A program made the translations under genes and the position numbers. Under the pieces are notes generated by a model that saw only the letters and a list, made by a program, of their open reading frames with translations, was not told the origin of the DNA and searched no databases. 10,599 nucleotides of DNA from JAMCXS01 sp964459065 (GTDB taxonomy: Bacteria > Acidobacteriota > Terriglobia > UBA7540): NCBI GenBank assembly GCA_964459065.1, contig CAYWMN010000123.1, positions 1 to 10,599 of the forward strand, in the 5' to 3' direction. Below are positions 5,471 to 10,599 of this stretch, piece after piece (position 1 is the stretch's first letter; each line of letters opens with the position of its first letter).

Positions 5471-8149
5471 ATGGACAAAGAAACACCTCGCATCACCCGC
5501 CGCGGCTGTCTGAAGGGACTGGCGCTGATGGCCGCGCCCAGGTTGGCGGTCGCCTCAGAAGACAAGACCTGCGTCCTCCAAAACGCGAGCCTCGATTTTC
5601 AACTCATCATCCGCAACGGCAAAATCGCCTCACGCCGCCTGACCAACAAGCTGGCGAATGAAGTGGTCCATCTTCCGCGCGAAGACTTTACGGTCGAGTT
5701 CGACAAAGGAATTGTGTTCACCTCGTCCGCCATGCAGTTGACCCGCGCGGCCGAGCGCAACAACCACCTTGTCCTCCTGTACCGGAATCCCGAAGAGCCT
5801 GTCGAAATCCGCGTTCAGTATTCCCTGCCGCCGGGGAAAAGTTACCTCAGAAAACAGATTGCCGTTCGGCGCCGCCAGCCGGGCGCGCGACCAATCATGC
5901 GCGCCGATCTTGAAAATTGGAAAGGCGTCCGCCGGAACTGGCAATCGATGAAGGCCGACCACCTGCCATACGGCAGCCATCCCATCTTCTGCGAAACGCT
6001 GTGGGCCGGCGTGGAATTTGTGGCGGCCTTCAACGAATACGGTCCTGACGGATTCACGCTCGGCAGCCGGCCGGGCGGCAAGCCGGTTGGGCCGGAGTGG
6101 TTCAATCTCCATTCGACGGTTGCCGGCGTTTCCGAGCCGGGCAAAGTCCGCGAAGCGTTTCTTCACTACATTGACGACGTTCGCCTGAGCGAGCCTCGTC
6201 TGGTCGCCTGCTATAACAGCTGGTGGAGTCTGCCGCCGGTCTTTAAAGAGGACGAACTCCTCGATCTGCTCCGGGCGCTTAAGAAGCGCTTCTATGACCA
6301 GCATGGCACTTTCTTTGACCTCGTGACCGCTGACATGGGGTGGAGCGATCCCCACAGCATCTGGCGGGTGAACCTCAAGGATCACCCGGACGGCCTGGCC
6401 GGCATGGTCGCTCTGGTCACCGCGGCGGGCGGCAAGCCCGGCCTGTGGATGTCGCCAAGCGAGTTATACCACCCTGTCATCGACTACGAATGGGCTGCCG
6501 AACAAGGCTACCGCGTCGTGAGCAAAAAGCAGGGTGGGCATGTGCGGCGGGGCCTGTCGCTCGCGGATCCAAAATATCGCCGGGCAGCCAAGCTCCAGTT
6601 GCAACGATTGGTCCAACAAAAGAAGCTGGGGCAAATAAAGTATGACGGCTTTTTTGCCACAGAGAATCGGGCTCATGACAATCTTTTGCCGGGCGTTGAT
6701 TCGGTCGAGCCGCTTGCCGAGGATTCGCTTGAACTGATCCAGGCATCAAAGCAGGCCAACCCTGACCTGGTGGCCGAGCCGACCTACATGAATTCCTGGG
6801 TCAACTACATCAGCCCCTGGATCATTCAATACGCCGACGTCGTCTGGGGCAACGCCGGAGCGGATTGCCCGCGCGGGTTGGGCCCGGCGCCCGACTACCG
6901 CGAAGCCCAAACCACGGCGCGTGAATATTACATCTTTTCTTCCCTTCACGAAGTCTGGCTGCCCCAGAACGCGCTGCAATATTTTGATATCGTCCATTGC
7001 GACAAAGCCGCCGGGTTTCCCAATCACGCGGCCATGGCGTTTGGGCGGGGCAGATTTTACGTTCCAAGCTATATCAATCCAAAGTCAATGAGTGATGAGG
7101 ACTGGGGAATCTACGCGGGGCTTCTTCGCTGGGCGCGCAAGAATCAGGGAATCCTTCGGAACACCAGGATCGCAACCGCGCGCGTCGAGTTGGGCGAGCC
7201 CTACGCCTATGCGCACTGGGACGGTGATCGCGGCCTCATCGCAGTTCGGAACCCGTCCAATGAATCGCAGAAATACGCGCTCAAGCTTTCCGACGTTGGC
7301 GCGCCAAAAAGCTTGCGGGACGCCGTCTGCTATACCCAGTATCCTTACCGGAAAGGCATTGCCACTGGCCTTGATGGCAACGGAAGCCTCGCCTTGGACC
7401 TCGCTCCCTGGGAATTGCTGTTCCTGGAAATGATTCCCCGGCGGCACCTGCGCGAGCCGGTGGCGCTGGGGGCGCGTTGGTATCGCGAACCGGACGGGAA
7501 AATGCGGGTATCGCCGGCAGCGTCGGGTGAGGCCCGGATTCTGCTTCCTTCCGGGGGAGAGCGCACCGTGCAGACAAAGGTTCCATCTGAAAAGAAAATT
7601 CACGGGAAGGTCCTGTCGTGCTCCCAAAAGAACGCTTCGAAAACTGACTGGTTGAGCGAGAAGAATATCCCTGTTGCTACGAACGCCTTTGAGTTGGAAG
7701 CCACCGTGTCGATGCCTTCCGCGGCCGGCAAAGGGAAACTTCTTTTTCTCGTGGAATTCCCTGGAAGAAAACATTATCCCAGCACCTGTTCGTGTTCCGT
7801 GAACGGTGAGACGGCGAATCTGGATGTGCGGTCTTCCAAGGGGCACATCGGATACTATGCTGTGAAAGCCGGCTCGCCGTGGAGCGAGGTTTTGAAATAC
7901 GAAAGCGAATGGACCTGGTATCTGTGTGACGTCAAGCCGGGCGAATCCACCTTCAGGTTGACAGGGAAAATCCCGGCTGAACACACCCGGCTCGCCTTAT
8001 ACGTCTGGCAGGAACACGACGTCAAAAGCGGCTCCGAGCCTGTTGACATCTCCTGTTCGCAGCCGGAAATGCCCCAATACAGGGACGGTCTGGAGCGCTG
8101 GGGCCGGAGGCTCATGCTTCCCGCGCAGCCTGCCTTGCAGAACGGGTAA
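5471..8149 (+). CDS. Tat-exported GH36-like (clan GH-D, alpha-galactosidase-type) glycoside hydrolase
   Basis: An 892-residue protein with a twin-arginine signal (ITRRGCLKGLALMAAPRLAVAS; Arg10-Arg11), so it is probably folded before export. Residues about 30-240 match the N-terminal beta-supersandwich position of GH36 enzymes. The barrel begins near 246 with ACYNSWWS, then DMGW from Asp288, GLWMSP at 324-329 and IKYDGFF, whose Asp392 is the expected nucleophile. The acid/base is less clear. The canonical S-G-G-x-R is absent, and Asp465 in GNAGADCPRG, following SPWIIQYADVVW, is the best candidate, as in the divergent GH36-like proteins that carry an SPWWL-YAD-VW motif. After the barrel (about 570) comes a beta domain, then roughly 230 further residues (about 660-892) with several cysteines that I cannot assign. 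Retaining hydrolysis of terminal alpha-galactosides or alpha-N-acetylgalactosaminides is the likely activity; substrate is uncertain. AGGAGG precedes the ATG by 11 nt. The gene is divergent from the GH30-like gene and convergent with tRNA-Pro. Confidence 0.78.
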   Translation: MDKETPRITRRGCLKGLALMAAPRLAVASEDKTCVLQNASLDFQLIIRNGKIASRRLTNKLANEVVHLPREDFTVEFDKGIVFTSSAMQLTRAAERNNHLVLLYRNPEEPVEIRVQYSLPPGKSYLRKQIAVRRRQPGARPIMRADLENWKGVRRNWQSMKADHLPYGSHPIFCETLWAGVEFVAAFNEYGPDGFTLGSRPGGKPVGPEWFNLHSTVAGVSEPGKVREAFLHYIDDVRLSEPRLVACYNSWWSLPPVFKEDELLDLLRALKKRFYDQHGTFFDLVTADMGWSDPHSIWRVNLKDHPDGLAGMVALVTAAGGKPGLWMSPSELYHPVIDYEWAAEQGYRVVSKKQGGHVRRGLSLADPKYRRAAKLQLQRLVQQKKLGQIKYDGFFATENRAHDNLLPGVDSVEPLAEDSLELIQASKQANPDLVAEPTYMNSWVNYISPWIIQYADVVWGNAGADCPRGLGPAPDYREAQTTAREYYIFSSLHEVWLPQNALQYFDIVHCDKAAGFPNHAAMAFGRGRFYVPSYINPKSMSDEDWGIYAGLLRWARKNQGILRNTRIATARVELGEPYAYAHWDGDRGLIAVRNPSNESQKYALKLSDVGAPKSLRDAVCYTQYPYRKGIATGLDGNGSLALDLAPWELLFLEMIPRRHLREPVALGARWYREPDGKMRVSPAASGEARILLPSGGERTVQTKVPSEKKIHGKVLSCSQKNASKTDWLSEKNIPVATNAFELEATVSMPSAAGKGKLLFLVEFPGRKHYPSTCSCSVNGETANLDVRSSKGHIGYYAVKAGSPWSEVLKYESEWTWYLCDVKPGESTFRLTGKIPAEHTRLALYVWQEHDVKSGSEPVDISCSQPEMPQYRDGLERWGRRLMLPAQPALQNG

Positions 8150-8153
8150 CGGC

Positions 8154-8170
8154 AAAAAGGCCGCTCCGGC
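8154..8170 (-). terminator. Probable Rho-independent terminator of tRNA-Pro
   Basis: On the minus strand GCCG-GAG-CGGC (8170-8160) can form a short all-GC hairpin of 4 bp with a 3-nt loop, followed by C and five T (8158-8154). It starts 19 nt beyond the tRNA 3' end. The stem is short, so it may be weak. On the plus strand it lacks a T-tract and would not serve the GH36-like gene. Confidence 0.45.
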
Positions 8171-8189
8171 GATAAGTTATTCAATGAAG

Positions 8190-8266
8190 TGGTCGGGGCG
8201 CCCGGATTCGAACCGGGGGCCTCTTGCGCCCAAGGCAAGCGCGCTACCAGGCTGCGCCACGCCCCG
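8190..8266 (-). tRNA. tRNA-Pro (anticodon UGG), CCA encoded
   Basis: The minus strand folds as a complete 77-nt tRNA. The acceptor is CGGGGCG paired with CGCCCCG, starting with the C1 typical of bacterial tRNA-Pro. The D stem is GCGC/GCGC around AGCCTGGTA. The anticodon stem CTTGC/GCAAG encloses the loop CTTGGGC, so the anticodon is TGG. A five-base variable region follows, then the T arm CCCGG-TTCGAAT-CCGGG, discriminator A73 and an encoded CCA. It decodes proline CCN codons. A weak promoter candidate lies upstream on the minus strand (TTGGCA at 8334-8329, 18-nt spacer, TAAGCG at 8310-8305). Confidence 0.97.
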
Positions 8267-8389
8267 ACAAGGCATCGGGCTTTACGCTATGGCATCGCGC
8301 CGCGCGCTTAGCCAGCTAGTTTCCATTCTGCCAAGCTTTCCCAATCGAGTCTAGGCGAATTTTGCAGGCCATCGACGGCCCCCGCCGGT

Positions 8390-8419
8390 TTGACTTCAAA
8401 TTTGCGCGCGGCATAAGAT
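8390..8419 (+). promoter_or_regulatory. Probable sigma70-type promoter for the acyl-CoA mutase operon
   Basis: TTGACT (8390-8395; five of six match TTGACA), an 18-nt spacer, then TAAGAT (8414-8419; four of six match TATAAT). Transcription would start near 8426, about 19 nt before ATG 8445, leaving a short leader with only a weak ribosome site (ACGGG). It is placed correctly between the divergently oriented tRNA gene and the mutase genes. Confidence 0.45.
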
Positions 8420-8444
8420 AGAGCCTGCAAACACACGGGCCGCC

Positions 8445-10070
8445 ATGCAAAAATCCAACCAAGCCGGCAAAGGGGTGCCCCGCCGCCCTGAAAAGTTCAC
8501 CACCCTTTCGGGTGTTCCGGTCGAGCGGCTCTACACGGAATCCGACCTCCAGGATTTCAATTACGAGCGCGATCTCGGCGATCCGGGCGACTATCCCTTT
8601 ACGCGCGGAATCCACCGCACCCTGTACCGCGGCAAGCTGTGGACGATGCGCCAGTTTTCAGGTTTTGGCAGCCCGGAAGACACCAACCGCCGCCTTCATT
8701 ATCTGCTGGAGCAGGGCCAGACGGGCCTTTCCATCGCCTTCGATCTGCCCACCCTGATGGGCTATGACGCCGACCACGCTTTCGCCCAAGGCGAAGTGGG
8801 CAAGTGCGGCGTCGCCGTTTCTTCCCTTCAGGATATGGAAACGCTGCTCGCGGGATTGCCGCTGGAGCAGGTAACCACTTCCATGACCATCAACTCTCCG
8901 GCGGCCATCATCTGGGCCATGTACCTGGCGGTGGCGCGCAAGAACGGCGCGGACTGGAAGAAGATTTCCGGCACCACTCAAAACGACATCCTCAAGGAAT
9001 ACATCGCCCAGAAGGAGTTTATCTTTCCGCCCGCGCCCTCCATGAGGCTGGTGGTGGATTCGATTGTGTTCAGCGCGCGGGAAACGCCGCGCTGGAATCC
9101 CATCTCCGTCAGCGGCTATCACATCCGGGAAGCCGGCTCGACGGCCGTGCAGGAGCTGGCCTTCACGCTGCGCGACGGCATCGAATATGTCGAATGGGTG
9201 CAACGCGCGGGGCTCGACGTGGATGAATTCGCGCCGCGCCTCAGCTTTTTCTTCAACGCCCACAACGATCTTTTTGAAGAGGTCGCCAAGTTTCGCGCGG
9301 CGCGCAAAATCTGGGCGCGCGTCATGCGCGAGCGTTTCGGCGCGCGCAATCCCCGCTCCTGGCGGTGCCGCTTCCATACGCAGACGGCGGGATGCTCGCT
9401 CACCGCACAGCAGCCTTACAACAACGTTGTGCGCACCACCCTTCAGGCTCTCGCGGGAGTGCTGGGCGGCACGCAGTCGCTGCACACCAATTCATTGGAT
9501 GAAGCCTGGGCGCTGCCCACCGAGCAGGCCGCAACGCTCGCCCTGCGCACGCAGCAGGTGATCGCGCATGAAAGCGGCGTCGCCGAAAGAGTCGATCCGC
9601 TGGCGGGCTCCTATTTTGTGGAAAGACTCACGCTCGATACCGAACGCGCCTGCTACGAATATTTCGACAAGATTGACGCGCTCGGGGGCATGGTGCCGGC
9701 CATTGAAAAGGGCTTTCCGCAAAAAGAAATTCATGAAGCCGCTTACGCCTATCAAAAAGCGGTTGAGCGCAACGAGAAAATCATTACCGGCGTCAATGCT
9801 TTCGCCTCCGGGCGGGAGCACCCGGTTGATCTTTTGCGGATCGACGAAAGCGTGGCAAAACACCAGCGGCAGAAGCTGGCGGAGCTGAAAAAGACTCGCG
9901 ACAACGCCCGGGTGCAATCGGCGCTTGAGGCGCTGGCGGCCGCGGCCGACACAGACGGCAACCTGATGCCCTTTATTCTGGAGTGCGTCGGCGCGTATGC
10001 AACCCTCGGCGAAATGTGCGGCGTGCTGCGCAAAGTTTTTGGAACCTACGAAGAGCCTGCTTTTCGATAG
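8445..10070 (+). CDS. icmA: B12-dependent acyl-CoA mutase large subunit, isobutyryl-CoA mutase type (methylmalonyl-CoA mutase family)
   Basis: A 541-residue catalytic subunit that holds the substrate barrel but no B12 domain. Family landmarks are TMRQFSGFG (68-75), GLSIAFDLPT, GTTQNDILKEYIAQ, ISVSGYHIREAG, FAPRLSFFFNAHNDLFEEV, SLTAQQPYNNVVRTT and TQSLHTNSLDEAWALPT. Aligned by spacing with Propionibacterium methylmalonyl-CoA mutase, Tyr89 corresponds to Phe71, Arg207 to Gln189 and His244 to His226 (offsets 118 and 37 in both). Tyr89 and Arg207 grip the methylmalonyl carboxylate. Their change to Phe and Gln is the known hallmark of isobutyryl-CoA mutase (IcmA Phe80/Gln198). The Asp that marks 2-hydroxyisobutyryl-CoA mutase is Ala98 here. 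The likely reaction is therefore isobutyryl-CoA to n-butyryl-CoA by adenosylcobalamin radical chemistry, in valine and fatty-acid metabolism. The small subunit follows after 71 nt. Automatic annotation would probably say methylmalonyl-CoA mutase. Confidence 0.85.
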   Translation: MQKSNQAGKGVPRRPEKFTTLSGVPVERLYTESDLQDFNYERDLGDPGDYPFTRGIHRTLYRGKLWTMRQFSGFGSPEDTNRRLHYLLEQGQTGLSIAFDLPTLMGYDADHAFAQGEVGKCGVAVSSLQDMETLLAGLPLEQVTTSMTINSPAAIIWAMYLAVARKNGADWKKISGTTQNDILKEYIAQKEFIFPPAPSMRLVVDSIVFSARETPRWNPISVSGYHIREAGSTAVQELAFTLRDGIEYVEWVQRAGLDVDEFAPRLSFFFNAHNDLFEEVAKFRAARKIWARVMRERFGARNPRSWRCRFHTQTAGCSLTAQQPYNNVVRTTLQALAGVLGGTQSLHTNSLDEAWALPTEQAATLALRTQQVIAHESGVAERVDPLAGSYFVERLTLDTERACYEYFDKIDALGGMVPAIEKGFPQKEIHEAAYAYQKAVERNEKIITGVNAFASGREHPVDLLRIDESVAKHQRQKLAELKKTRDNARVQSALEALAAAADTDGNLMPFILECVGAYATLGEMCGVLRKVFGTYEEPAFR

Positions 10071-10141
10071 AATTGTTCCGGGGCAAAACACGCACGGCCG
10101 GGCCGGGCGCGCCTCTATCCTAAAGGAATGGACCTGTTGAA

Positions 10142-10546
10142 ATGACGGATCGCCGGATTCGAGTTGTAGTCGCCAAGCCAGGCCTGGACGGCCACGACCG
10201 GGGCGCCAAGATTGTGGCCCGCGCTCTGCGCGACGCCGGGATGGAAGTGATTTACACCGGGCTGCGCCAGACGCCGGAACAGATTGTGCGCGCCGCGCTG
10301 GACGAAGACGTGGACGCCGTGGGAATCTCCATTCTTTCCGGGGCGCACAACACCATCGTGCCGCGGATCTGCGAACTGCTCCGCGACGAGGGCCTGCAGG
10401 ATGTGCTGGTCATCGTCGGCGGAATCATTCCGGACCCGGATATCCCCGCTTTGAAAAGCGCCGGAGTCTCGGCCGTCTTTCAGCCGGGCGCTTCCACCGG
10501 AGAGATTGTGGATTTTATCCGCAGCAACGTCCGGCAGCCCGCCTAG
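10142..10546 (+). CDS. icmB: B12-binding small subunit of the acyl-CoA mutase (IcmB-like)
   Basis: A 134-residue stand-alone cobalamin-binding domain, about the size of Streptomyces IcmB (136 residues). The base-off/His-on motif D-x-H-x-x-G is GLDGHDRG, with His18 as the lower cobalt ligand. The other two elements are S-x-L (Ser63-Ile64-Leu65, in ISILSGAHNT) and the glycine pair Gly93-Gly94 in IVGGIIPDPD, so the binding fold is complete. Together with the large subunit it forms the active mutase, presumably a heterotetramer as in ICM. ATG 10142 is 71 nt after the large subunit stop. A weak AAGGAA (10123-10128) lies 13 nt upstream, slightly far. The remaining 53 nt of the window show no start of another gene. 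Confidence 0.92.
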   Translation: MTDRRIRVVVAKPGLDGHDRGAKIVARALRDAGMEVIYTGLRQTPEQIVRAALDEDVDAVGISILSGAHNTIVPRICELLRDEGLQDVLVIVGGIIPDPDIPALKSAGVSAVFQPGASTGEIVDFIRSNVRQPA

Positions 10547-10599
10547 CGGAACGGCCGGCTTGCGCGCCCGAAACCGGGCACGGTCAAAGAGAACCACAA

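Noticed and set aside
7085..7984. A minus-strand open frame of 299 codons opposite the GH36-like gene
   Set aside because: No family features, and composition typical of a shadow frame; the plus-strand gene continues through it.
8190..8266. tRNA-Pro as an integration site for a mobile element
   Set aside because: No integrase gene and no direct repeat of the tRNA 3' end is visible in the window; the flanking genes are ordinary metabolic genes.
8658..9485. A minus-strand open frame of 275 codons opposite the mutase large subunit
   Set aside because: The plus strand encodes an intact, highly conserved mutase; this frame exists because of GC-rich codon bias.
10566..10579. A small hairpin GCCCG-AAAC-CGGGC after the mutase small subunit
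   Set aside because: No T-tract follows on the plus strand and the window ends 20 nt later, so it cannot be called a terminator.

Overview
This is a GC-rich bacterial window of chromosomal, draft-assembly type: it contains a run of ten Ns. The gene mix (exported Tat-type glycoside hydrolases, a DegT-family aminotransferase beside an unusual sugar kinase, and a split B12-dependent acyl-CoA mutase) would suit a soil-type heterotroph such as an acidobacterium. That assignment is an inference from gene style, because no marker gene is present. I see no mobile element, CRISPR array or phage gene.

Left part (1-3216, + strand): a compact cluster that looks like an operon. It holds the 3' end of a DegT/DnrJ/EryC1/StrS aminotransferase, then a GHMP sugar kinase that resembles the kinase domain of plant L-arabinokinase more than ordinary GalK. 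An EamA/DMT-family ten-helix permease and a YihX-like HAD phosphatase follow. The first two genes overlap by 14 nt and the kinase and permease are 3 nt apart. The HAD gene is broken only by the N-run; the reading frames on both sides show that the true gap is not 10 nt. The set suggests handling of a sugar or amino-sugar through activation, transport and dephosphorylation, but the substrate cannot be read from sequence.

Middle part (3229-8149): two large, divergently transcribed genes for secreted carbohydrate-active enzymes, separated by about 240 nt of promoter-bearing DNA. On the minus strand is a GH30-like clan GH-A enzyme with a long N-terminal extra domain. On the plus strand is a GH36-like clan GH-D (alpha-galactosidase-type) enzyme with a long C-terminal extra domain. 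Both begin with a twin-arginine signal. Their arrangement suggests joint control and action on the same extracellular or periplasmic glycan.

Right part (8154-10599): a minus-strand tRNA-Pro(UGG) gene with an encoded CCA and a probable terminator, then a promoter and the two subunits of a coenzyme-B12-dependent acyl-CoA mutase. The family would usually be annotated as methylmalonyl-CoA mutase. However, the two residues that bind the methylmalonyl carboxylate are replaced by Phe and Gln, the pattern known from isobutyryl-CoA mutase. The small subunit is also of the stand-alone IcmB size and sequence type, so the pair most likely interconverts isobutyryl-CoA and n-butyryl-CoA. No completely new system is evident; the most informative points are the mutase specificity, the ARA1-like kinase cluster and the atypical divergent glycosidase pair.
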